DNA of 64,000 nucleotides, taken from Siphonodentalium dalli. Its lineage: Eukaryota > Mollusca > Scaphopoda > Gadilida > Siphonodentaliidae. Shown one piece after another: positions 55,683-64,000 of the stretch. The stretch is taken from NCBI GenBank assembly GCA_032622095.1, contig CP136066.1, positions 7,901,784-7,965,783 of the forward strand, in the 5' to 3' direction. The first letter of the stretch is position 1, and each line of letters begins with the position of its first letter. The position numbers and the translations under genes are program-made. The notes under the pieces were generated by a model. That model saw only the letters and a program-made list of their open reading frames with translations, searched no databases and was not told the origin of the DNA.

Positions 55683-56500
55683 CACATATACTCAATCCGA
55701 TCAGAGGGCCCTATATTATACTATTTATTTGGCTTTGGGGGTAAAAATAATTAATTTGAGCTGAGGAACCTACCAATCAACGCTCAGGGTGATCATACCC
55801 TGCTTGACAAAACAAGTGTCCACCTAACCGCGGTGCAGTTAGCGTTGCCACCGTGGCTGAAATGCAACTACACCGCGGCTCCACCGGCTAACTACAGTTG
55901 GGCCGCGGTGTACTTGCCGTTCGGCCATGGTGTAATTGCCGCGGTGTACGTTCATTAAACTGAAAAAAGACGATACTAACCAGAAATCTAACCACGGTGT
56001 ACATGCCGTTCGGCTGCGGTGTAGTTGCCTTTCGGCCGCAGTGTACTTGCTGTTGGGCCACGGTGTACTTGCCGTTCGGCCGCGGTGCTCAACTGCAGTT
56101 ACAAACTCTGACACCGCGGCCGAACGGCAAATACACCGCGGTGCCAATGGACACTTGTTTTGTCCAGCGGGGTATATCGATATTTGATGTTTCGTTATTT
56201 CTATTCTTTCTGGCCCAGAACACAGTCAAAACTGCATTATTATTACCACTTGATTTTAGAGTTATCCATCCTTATCTGTTTCAATAGTGTTTTGGTGTAC
56301 ACATCTCGAGCAGATTACGACGTTAAGGGCAATTATTAGTACTCATCTCGAGAAAATAACAAATTTCAAAAATCAATATCTAATAACTCTGAGCTTTGTT
56401 TAATGGGTTCCTTGAATCGAATCAAATATTTTTTACCCCCCAAAGCCCAAGAAATAGTAATATAGGACCCTCTGATCGGATTGAGTACTAGTACCTTTAA
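55683..56500. mobile_element. TTAA-type repeat family, copy 3, split by a MITE
   Basis: Left edge TACTCAATCCGATCAGAGGG, right edge CTCTGATCGGATTGAGTACT ... ACCTTTAA. Internal words GAGGAACCTACC, CTCAGGGTGATCA and TATCGATATTTGATG are separated by the MITE at 55798-56172; in the other copies these words are contiguous (GTGATCAGATATCGATTTTT at 24530). Confidence 0.75.
55798..56172. mobile_element. Complete CCGCGGT-rich MITE with TA target duplication
   Basis: Termini CCCTGCTTGACAAAACAAGT + GTCCA and inverted CCCCGCTGGACAAAACAAGT + GTCCA; TA on both sides (55796-55797, 56173-56174). TA duplication with short inverted termini is the Tc1/mariner pattern. The 375-bp body is made of short units such as GTGTACTTGCCGTTCGGCCG + CGGTGTA in both orientations, around a central AAACTGAAAAAAGACGATAC. 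It lacks a transposase. The 102-residue minus frame inside is a repeat shadow. Confidence 0.85.
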
Positions 56501-56553
56501 GCATAAACCAAGTTTGATCTTTTATTCAATCTTAATGTAAATACATGTATGTA

Positions 56554-57426
56554 CCTCGCTGGACAAAACAAGTTTCCATTGGCACCGCGGTGTATGTGCA
56601 GTTCGGCTGCGGTGTCCAGGGAAGGATCCAGGGCTCTTTTGATACCTGTTACAGGTTTGGGCGCCCAAACTCTGGTGTCCTAAATGCCCCCAAATTGCAA
56701 GTGCATAGTTTTATTAAAGCTGAATTTTCTATATTTTGAAGGAAAATATTATATTATAATTCAACAACATGCAATGCAAATCATCAATATACAGTTGATA
56801 TAGAGTCTTTATTTGCTTAATCAAGTGTCCAGTGAGAAATATTTTAACCCTTTCATGACTGGGGCTTCATGAAATTTTGCAAAATTCCTGTGCCAATGCA
56901 TTCTCTTATAGAAATGAGAGCCTCCCATCTAAGGAGCCTCGCATATATAAGATAATACATTGGCCTTTATCGTGACCTTGTACATGTAAGCCAGTGCATT
57001 TTCTTATGCAGGCTCTTCGGCATATCATGGTCCCAAAACAGGTGTCCCCAAAAAATTCCTGGATCCATCCCTGGCGGTGTCAGAGTTTGTAACTGCAGTT
57101 GAGCACCGCGGCCTAACAGCAAGTACACTGCGGCCTAACAGCAAGTACACTGCGGCCAAACAGCAAGTTCACTGTGGCGAAAGGCAACTACTAGTACCCT
57201 CGCGGTCGAATGGCATGTACACCGTGGTTAGATTTCTGGTTTGTATTGTCTTTTTTCAGTTTGATGAAAGTACACCGTAGAAACTACATGTACACCATGC
57301 CGAATGACAATTACACCACGGCCCAACTGTAGTTAGCTTGTGGAGCTGCGGTGTAGTAGCATTTCGGCCGCGGTGGCAATGCTAACTGCACCGCAGTTAA
57401 GTGGACACTTGTTTTGTCCAGCAGGG
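56554..57426. mobile_element. CCGCGGT-rich MITE split by a short hAT
   Basis: Left end CCTCGCTGGACAAAACAAGT after TA (56552-56553), right end AGTGGACACTTGTTTTGTCC + AGCAGGG before TA (57427-57428). Removing the 457-bp hAT and one copy of its 8-bp target leaves a MITE of about 408 bp, close to the intact 375-bp copy at 55798. Confidence 0.85.
56617..57073. mobile_element. Short hAT-type element, target duplication GCGGTGTC
   Basis: CAGGGAAGGATCCAGGGCTC at one end, CCTGGATCCATCCCTG at the other, GCGGTGTC at 56609-56616 and 57074-57081. The interior includes CCCTTTCATGACTGGGGCTT and a hairpin unit CCAATGCATTCTCTTATA ... TCGCATATATAAGATAATAC + ATTGG, shared with the longer hAT at 41118-42962 and the TTAA MITEs. 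Confidence 0.9.
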
Positions 57427-57519
57427 TATTTCCACTGTGTTGTTCAAGTAATACTAGTACTTTCACCACAACATGATTGTAGTTCAGTATTTCTGCAACT
57501 GGATAAAAAATAAAAAATT

Positions 57520-57529
57520 CCCTACCCAC

Positions 57530-57565
<36 letters not shown>

Positions 57566-57990
57566 CCAAAAAAAATTTCCAGGCATGTATGATCATTTTT
57601 ATTTTTTCCAGACGGGCTATTATGGACACCCACCCTTTTTTTCCATTTCAGGAATTTTTTTCCGGTGAGTTTTGGACATCCACCCTGTAAATAGTTTATT
57701 GCATGAAATTTTAATAGAACAGTGCATAATGCAGATAACGATACTACTAGTATTTGAATTTATCATGTAAGAGTGTCTTTAATCAAGAAATGTGTCAACA
57801 TAATCACATTTTCTAGTGATAGGCAGATTGCCAAAGTTTTTATTAACATTCATTTTCATAATTTCATAGTACTAGTACAGTGTATATAGTCACATGATCT
57901 AGTCACATAATCACATTTGAGTATTCTACAGACTACATGGAACAACACATTTCAGAATATTTGATATTTTGATATTTGCTATGTCAGGGT
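57520..57990 (-). mobile_element. Inverted copy of the 17140-18030 repeat, without the SINE
   Basis: On the minus strand: CATAGCAAATATCAAAATAT, TTCTGAAATGTGTTGTTCCA + TGTAGTCTGTAGAATAC (unfilled SINE site at 57933-57938), GTGATTATGTGACTAGATCA, then GGTGGATGTCCAAAACTCAC and a G/C-homopolymer end. Confidence 0.75.
57532..57564 (+). repeat. 33-nt uninterrupted G run
   Basis: Follows CCTACCCACCC and precedes TCCAAAAAAAATTTCC at the end of the inverted repeat element. It corresponds to the GACCCCCC end seen in the copy at about 18030, so a short C/G tract has expanded here. Confidence 0.95.
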
Positions 57991-59540
57991 TTCCGCTAGG
58001 GGGTAGGGGAATGGGGCTGGTAGCCATCAAGGGCAAAAATCCAGGTAAAAGTAGCCTGTTTTACTTTTAGCACTGGTTGAACTACTTTCGTAATATTGGC
58101 CAATAGAATCATGTGAGAGTAGAAATGGCAGACTGTTTTGTTACATTTGTGCCCGAGTGCCAAGCTATCAACCCTTATACATGTACCTGTAACTTTAAAA
58201 CTAGTAAATTTATTAGATATAAATTAATTTACGAAGTAGATGTACAGAACACCAGTAATTTGGATCCCGAGTTAAACATGCCCATTAATGTTAAAAGACT
58301 CAATGGAAGAATCAGCAGATATTTTGGATGGATAACATAATCGGAATATATTAAGGCTGATTACATATCTGGCTGACGAGTATTCTTTGTGGGCAGTGGT
58401 AAGATGCCTTGATGCCCGGTGCGGCTACTCCCACATTTCTCTCTCGCTCTATTACAAAGTTAATAGTATATTTTGCGGTATAAAACATGACAGGTATGAT
58501 TAAAATACTGCTCTTTTGCATAGCATAACCGGGTAACGTAACTACTAGTAACCAGCCTCAAAGGCATAGCTTCTATCGATGTCAGTTCCGATCACTTCAT
58601 GTTTCAATTTAACAACGCGTTTAGAGTGTGTACACTCACAAGATATAAAATAAATTCGCCTTTTAAAATTCCTTAGTACTACATGTACATGTATTCCAAC
58701 AAAATTCAGAAGTTTTAAACATCTGTATACTTTATAGACATGCAGTATGTCCTGGGGTATTGCAGGAGGGGAAAACTTGGTGAGGGGAACTGGGCCGTCA
58801 AGGGAACCCCCTGCCGGTATAGCGGAAAACCCTGGCTATGTGATATATCGCTTGAACCAAATTGTTTTCATTTGCACCCCCCCCTATATATTCATAAAGC
58901 ATGGTTCTACCCGTATATTCCAATCCCGGTATGAGAACATTCAGATATTTTAACCTGAAAAATTGCATAAAACCTAACATCTACATGTAGTGGTCTAACT
59001 CCAGACAAATGCACACGGCTACAGGCAAAAACCAGGAAAAGCCGGCTGACCATGGTTGTTTGGCTCAGTGTGAGAAAATTTGGAATTGTTGAGCATTTGG
59101 AAGGTGAATACAATCATGTCTTTCTATCCTGTAGAATATAGGTACCCTGTAGGAGAAGATACTAGTACATGTACTCGAGCACATCTGTGCTTTTTTTTAT
59201 TCCAAATGTATAGAACTGTCTTGTCACTGTTTCTGGTCATTATCATGTGACTTAATTTTTTTAATGATATAAATAAAACACATTATCTTTTTCAGTACCA
59301 AAATAAAAATAACGGTAATGATATAAAACATGATGGTATGTCAGCACTTGAAGGCTAACTGAATGTTTGCAAAGGGGAGGGGGCCTTGTGAGTAAGCCCA
59401 GTACCAACTTTATGAGTAAATACATGTACATGCACAAGCCCGCCCCCCCAGGCTTACTGATTGGTGTACATGTATACAGTATGTAAAAGTACCCGTACCA
59501 AGGATTAGGGGTATATAGTGATACATGTACCTCAGTCTGC
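57991..59540. other. Unassigned sequence with a 5S-SINE-like tail
   Basis: No gene recognised. At about 58405-58455, GATGCCCGGTGCGGCTACTC + CCACATTTCTCTCTCGCTCT resembles the tail after the 5S-derived segment at 34633-34672. A 75-residue plus frame at 58113-58340 (MRVEMADCFVTFVPECQAIN...) is unrecognised. Confidence 0.4.
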
Positions 59541-59559
59541 CTTTCCTTTCGGTGGGTCA

Positions 59560-60210
59560 TTCTGTCTGTCCATAACTATCATTTCACAACACAGCTCAAA
59601 AATGGGAATTCCAATTTGGGTGTCCTTCGGCATGCTGGTGCATGTAGATCAGGATTGTGGATGTCCACATAATGGAGGTTTTGTTCAGACTTTTTCCCAG
59701 AGTTATGGCCCTTTACTGGACTTGTGTAGCGTCCATAACAAACATGCTGTATATCAGTGTAACTGGATTTGCAATTTGTGATGCGTTTTTCAATTTCTGC
59801 AAAGCAATTTACAATGAAAAAACATGTATTGGTAGAGAATGCTACCGGTATATAAAATCTACTCTGACCTCTGGCTGTGGATGTCTTTATTATTGGATTT
59901 TGTTGTCTTATGTCGTAGTGTTGGGGGAAAATGTTTTGTCCATTAATAATACCCCCTGCAACGCGGTTGTGGAGAAGGGGGTTTATACTCCAATCAGCTT
60001 GTCTGTGGACATAAATTTGTCTGGAGTTTTTCTCAGCTGTTTTCTGATCATTTTCCATGGAAGTTGGCACAGACATCCACAACATGGGGATCTGCGATTA
60101 TGACATCTGTCAGACTTTTTTTGGTGGAGTTACATCCCCATTTTTCGACTTAGAAAATCTTTGCAAAATGTATAATTTTGTCCTACATTTTTAGCTCAAC
60201 TTTACTTTGT
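59560..60210. mobile_element. Dispersed 'GAGTTATGGCCC' family repeat, segment A
   Basis: CAGAGTTATGGCCCTTTACT, GAAGTTGGCACAGACATCCA, GGAGAAGGGGGTTTATACTC and TTGTCTGGAGTTTTTCTCAG are words I associate with interspersed repeats of bivalves. Open frames of 148 (plus) and 168 (minus) codons overlap completely here. Neither has a domain I know, and opposite-strand openness together with the repeat words argues against a gene. Confidence 0.5.
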
Positions 60211-60269
60211 AAAGTTTGAGCTATTGCCATGGCTTGGTATCCGTCGTCCGTGTGTGTGAGGGTGTGTGA

Positions 60270-60350
60270 CTCGTCAACAATTTCCTTTAGCACGGGCTAC
60301 AGGTTGTACCTTTGGTCAGATCATTATGAAATTTGTCATGGTGTTGACAG
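60270..60350. repeat. Fragment of the ~160-bp satellite
   Basis: CACGGGCTACAGGTTGTACC + TTTGGTCAGATCATTATGAA + ATTTGTCATGG matches the satellite of the duplicated region; one partial unit only. Confidence 0.75.
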
Positions 60351-60359
60351 TATGATAAA

Positions 60360-61500
60360 GATAGTGACCACTCGTCGTCTGTCTGTGTGTCCATGGACAT
60401 TTATGCATGGTGCGATAACTCAAACATTTTCTATCTGATCGGAATTTTACATATGAATGTCTGAGCCCAAAAGACAGATCTATTTTTAACTGAGTTATGG
60501 CCCTTTTTCTAAAAAATATTCACTCTATATTAAAAAACAAAACAAATTTTTTTAGATTGAATTCCTTGCTCAATTTATCCAAAAAAATCACAATATCAAT
60601 AAATGAATAAAAAAACAAAACTTTTTTGTTTAAATAATTAAAAAAAAAAAAAATTTCCAAAATTAACAAAATATGAAAAACTAACACCATTACAACTCTG
60701 CCAAGGGTACCCGAGTCAGCACATCAAATTTTTTTTTAATCGGTAGAAAATACCCGTACATGTATTGTGTTGTGTACTGGTAAATTTGTTTTGAGCGACA
60801 TTAAACCCAATTCACCAATTCCATCCCATGCCTTTGGACTACTGTAGCTATTAATACAATACGGCTATATGATTTTCAGATGTCTCTTATGCTAATGTGC
60901 AGATAAAGAAAGTTATTGTATCTAATTTAAAAAAACAGTTTCAACAATTCAGATCACATGCTGTTAAAAGTAGACTAGATCATCACTCTACAGATGGTCT
61001 GATGTTATTATACAAAAAATGTAAATGTTATTGGTTTAATAGTGATTCCAGTCTTCAGCATAAACGATGCCTGTGATTTGTTGACCGCTGTGGTGTATAA
61101 ATAATTCATACCAATGGGTCAGCAGTATAGTATCTTATCTTGATGGCTGGTGTTGGTAGAATGTGATACATTGTCATTGTAAACTTAAATTGCAATCTCT
61201 TGACCAAGCAGACCAAGTAATTATTCCATGGTCACCTTTTCACATTTAACCCAAGGCTGTTGTGGTGCAGCGCATTACAGATCCTGTTCCAGTGCATTAT
61301 CTTACATACGGTACATGTAAATGCGAGTGACCCATAAATTCCAATAAGTTGAGTTATGTACATGTATGGTCTATAATAATACGTAACAGTATGCTCTATA
61401 ATTCAACATCAAAACTCTCCTTTATGTTTCCAATCATAGTAATTTACTATCGCGAAGGAATGGGTTAACATCTGCCGATCATGATCGACCTCTCATTTGC
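60360..61500. mobile_element. Dispersed 'GAGTTATGGCCC' family repeat, segment B
   Basis: Parallel to 41383-42650 in order: GACCACTCGTCGTC, GCGATAACTCAAACATTTTC, GAGTTATGGCCCTTTTTC, AACTCTGCCAAGGGTACCCG, ACTGGTAAATTTGTTTTGAG and GGGTTAACATCTGCCGATCA. Divergence from that copy is clear but moderate. It is AT-rich, without frames. Confidence 0.7.
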
Positions 61501-62585
61501 TCAATAGGTTTTATGATTGGGGTTAGGGTTTTGTACCTGCAATGGGAATCTGTTATTTTATTATTTTAACTAAATGTTTACTGACAAGTGAACCATCTTA
61601 GTGTTTTAAAAAAGGGGGTATCCTTAGTCCCATTGGGACAGTCACACCTCTAATGTTTACCAGAGTTACGGCCCTTGTTTGAGTTAGAAATTTGTGTCTG
61701 AAAGAATATTTAAGCTTGTAACTCGGGGTGTTAATTATAGGGTGTTCTTGTACGTTTAGCATAGGTTGGTGGAAAGGATCCCCAAATACCAGTTTCATAT
61801 TTGCCAGTTACAACCCTTCCTTGACTTGGAAATTTGTGATTGAGGATTCAGATGGTTCGGAGGTACAGTGTATATGTGGAGACCTTCGTTTGACCCCGTC
61901 CTTCACAGGGCAAGTTTTGTCTGCACTCTTTTCGGAGTTATAGCCCTTTGCCAGAGTTATGACCTTGTATTAGACTGAGAGATGTTCCCCATTACTTTAT
62001 TTTCGCTCTAAATAGTAAATACACCCAACCTTGAGTGTTCCCTGTCTTATATTCCACTATAGTACAAGAAATCTCAATCATGCCGCGATTATACTGAACA
62101 AATGACAGAAATAGTTTGATCCGACAAGAGTACATGTAAAATCATGTTTACATTATTCATGATTTTCATTAACTCATTTTCAACACTTTGATTCTTGTAA
62201 AAGCTCCTGACTTGCTGTAGAAATTCTAAAGCATTTGCCTAAAGTGATATCTTATCAGTTGTATGTATTTCAATTACTGCTACTGCAAATGAGAATTATG
62301 AATATTGAATTGCAATTTCTTTTCATTCCTGGTGGTAGTTTACCTTTTATTGTGAAAATATGACAGAATATATAACAACAATAGTCACTATAGTCTACAC
62401 ACTGCAAGGTGAGTGAAATTATGAATTATTGACAAAATTGAAAATCATGTATTTCTATCAACTGGCAATGAGTTTGTGCTATAAATTAGTACACAAGAAC
62501 TTGAACATGAAATTGTGTGGGACTGGTTGAATTGACCTGCGATATGATGGATCACATCCACCCTCAAGCTACTTTTGCCATTTAA
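61501..62585. other. Unassigned, partly repeat-like sequence
   Basis: About 61650-61960 again holds CAGAGTTACGGCCCTTGTTT, GGAGTTATAGCCCTTTGCCA words of the same repeat style. The remainder is AT-rich and unrecognised. Confidence 0.4.
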
Positions 62586-62848
62586 CCCTTTCATACTGGT
62601 GCAGCATTAAATATAATGTGCCTGTGCACACTCGTATACATGCAGATGTATACATGTACAAATATATGCATGTCTCTCATGGTGAGCCTCGCATATAAAA
62701 GTGCACTGGTTTACAATGTTAAGGCAAATGTTGTTTGGCCAATGTCTTTTCTTATATATGCGAGGCTCCCAATGGGAGACTCCCATATATAAGTGTGCAT
62801 TGGACCAAGTTTTTCGCAAAAATTCATTGAGCTCCAGTCATGATAAGG
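62586..62848. mobile_element. TTAA-flanked MITE with internal hairpin
   Basis: TTAA at 62582-62585 and 62849-62852; termini CCCTTTCATACTGG and inverted CCTTATCATGACTGG. Inside, GCCAATGTCTTTTCTTATAT + ATGCGAGGCTCCCAATGGGAG + ACTCCCATATATAAGTGTGC + ATTGG is the same hairpin module as in 18561-18952, more degraded. The 70-residue minus frame within it is not a gene. Confidence 0.75.
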
Positions 62849-62852
62849 TTAA

Positions 62853-63281
62853 TGGCATTTTTCTGATGTGCAGGGGTAGATATGCTTGAGACCCCGTCAC
62901 AGTTTAATTCACACCAGTTTCTCAGCTTCTGTTATTTTACGGAGTTCGAACTCATAGTCCTGATAGATGTACATGTACCGGTAGATGGTGATTTATGAGC
63001 TGAGTTTAGAACCACATAATTGGTGGGAGGGGTTCTGGTTTTGCCCCACCTAACTTTGGTATTCAGTGGAAAATCTGTTGTATAACTAGACCAACAAATG
63101 GCCACATTTAAAATATTTCTAACTTTATGAAATTGAGGTAGCAGTTGTAAAATGATTCAATCATGTGAGATTGAAGCCACAGGAATATCCATGTTGGTCG
63201 GTTGATAATGGTTTATCGTCATTTCAGCCGCTATGCCATGTCACAACAGCAGTTTTACTGGTTGAATGACCACATAAATAG
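62853..63281. other. Unassigned sequence
   Basis: No gene or repeat recognised in about 430 bp. Confidence 0.4.
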
Positions 63282-63742
63282 TTAAAGGTACTCAACCCGT
63301 AAAGAGGGTCCCCATCTCAACAGATTCCAACAACAACAATCCGATCAGAGGGTCCTATATTACTATTGCTCTGGCAAATATTTGAGTCGAGGAACCCATC
63401 AAACAAATCTCAGAGTTATTAGATATTGATTTTTGAAATTTGTTATTATTCTCGAGATGAGTACTTATAACTGCCGTAATCTGCTCTGGATGTGTACTCA
63501 AAATCTATTCAAACAGACAAGGATGGATAACTCTAAAATCAAGTGGTAATTTTAACGCAATTTTTACTGAGTTCTGGGCCAGATAGTATTCCCGATAATG
63601 AAAAATAATAGATTTCTAAAATCGATATCTAACAAATCTGAGCTTTGATGGGTGACTTCCTCGACTCGAATCAAATATTTTTGACCCCCGAAGCCATTGA
63701 AATAGTAATTGAGAGGAGTTTTATCGGGTTGAGTACCTTTAA
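63282..63742. mobile_element. TTAA-type repeat family, copy 4 (best-preserved ends)
   Basis: TTAAAGGTACTCAACCCG at the left and CGGGTTGAGTACCTTTAA at the right are exact inverse complements. CAACAACAACAAT near the left, then CCGATCAGAGGGTCCTATAT, ATTTGAGTCGAGGAACCC, TAGATATTGATTTTTGAAAT in the left half; the right half repeats these words inverted (ATAATAGATTTCTAAAATCG, CTCGACTCGAATCAAATATT), so the element is nearly a full-length foldback. Confidence 0.8.
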
Positions 63743-64000
63743 TCGCCCAACCCCACCAAACGGGCACCCATGTTGTTCAGCTTTGGTTCGTTAATTAAGC
63801 TAGCTTATGTTCATATTACCTGTATATTGTACAAAGAAATGTTTGACAAATGTATCTATATCAATATTACCATAAGGGTCATTAAAAATTAGATACGACG
63901 AAACAAAATTTTGAAGGGTGCATGTGATTGTGAGGATTAATATGATCATAGGTAAATTTAATTCATGGACGCTTGTTAATTTTCATTGGACTACATGTAT
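63743..64000. other. Unassigned AT-rich sequence
   Basis: No feature recognised to the end of the window. Confidence 0.4.

Noticed and set aside
55839-56147. 102-codon minus frame and its relatives at 33950-34243 and 47189-47482 (MAAVSEFVTAVEHRGP)
   Set aside because: They recur because the MITE recurs; the peptide is the repeat body, not a conserved gene.
59579-60103. Opposite-strand frames of 148 and 168 codons, the longest outside the LINE
   Set aside because: They overlap fully on opposite strands, contain interspersed-repeat words (GAGTTATGGCCC and others), and show no domain. I keep the region as repeat, though a profile search of both would settle it.

Overview
The window looks like non-genic, repeat-rich DNA from an animal nuclear genome, most likely a marine spiralian and perhaps a bivalve mollusc. 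The taxonomic call is an inference. It rests on AT-rich sequence with no operon-like packing or long open frames, on the ubiquitous ACATGTACATGTA-type words, on dispersed 'GAGTTATGGCCCTTTTTC' repeats of a kind I associate with bivalve genomes, and on the mix of LINE, tRNA-SINE, 5S-derived, hAT, PIF/Harbinger-like, TTAA-type and TA-type elements. I see no complete host protein-coding gene. What could be host coding is limited to a few candidate exons. The best is a short paired-domain-like (PAX-type) exon at 26224-26408; weaker ones lie at 4068-4202 (minus) and 19974-20177.

Layout. 0-7 kb: remains of LINE reverse transcriptases on the minus strand (290-840 and 5070-6005), both invaded by a peculiar array of GGTACC/CCGCGG palindromic modules; a long foldback (1467-1829); and a 22-bp minisatellite (6478-6795). 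7-17 kb: mostly quiet AT-rich DNA, broken by a 24-bp array, a 1.5-kb 21-bp minisatellite (12205-13682) and two near-perfect foldbacks (15237-15402, 16079-16205). 17-25 kb: a tRNA-derived SINE with its target site duplication (the unfilled site survives in an inverted paralogue at 57.9 kb), a TTAA-flanked element carrying two 68-bp hairpins (18561-18952), and PIF/Harbinger-type and TTAA-type elements. 25-30 kb: three repeat blocks: 44-bp units, a mosaic of TTTATTCA/TGAATAAA, and 105-bp units each holding an 18-bp perfect palindrome.

31-53 kb: a head-to-tail segmental duplication. Copy 1 is 30995-44233 and copy 2 is 44234-53115, almost identical except for one 4.3-kb TIR transposon that is present in copy 1 (36485-40791) and absent from copy 2 at a clean empty site, one 12-bp microsatellite unit, a 33-bp indel and a few substitutions. 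Each copy contains a nest of elements: a ~1-kb TIR element, a PIF/Harbinger-type element inserted at TAA, a CCGCGG-rich MITE, a 5S rRNA-like segment, a ~160-bp satellite and a 1.84-kb hAT with an 8-bp target duplication.

53-64 kb: more of the same families, including a TA-flanked MITE at 55798-56172 inside a TTAA-type element, a second MITE that was itself split by a short hAT (56554-57426), a 33-nt G run, and TTAA-type elements at 62586-62848 and 63282-63742.

As a whole, the window is a record of layered transposition: the order of insertion can be read at several places because host and guest repeats are both recognisable and the target duplications are intact.
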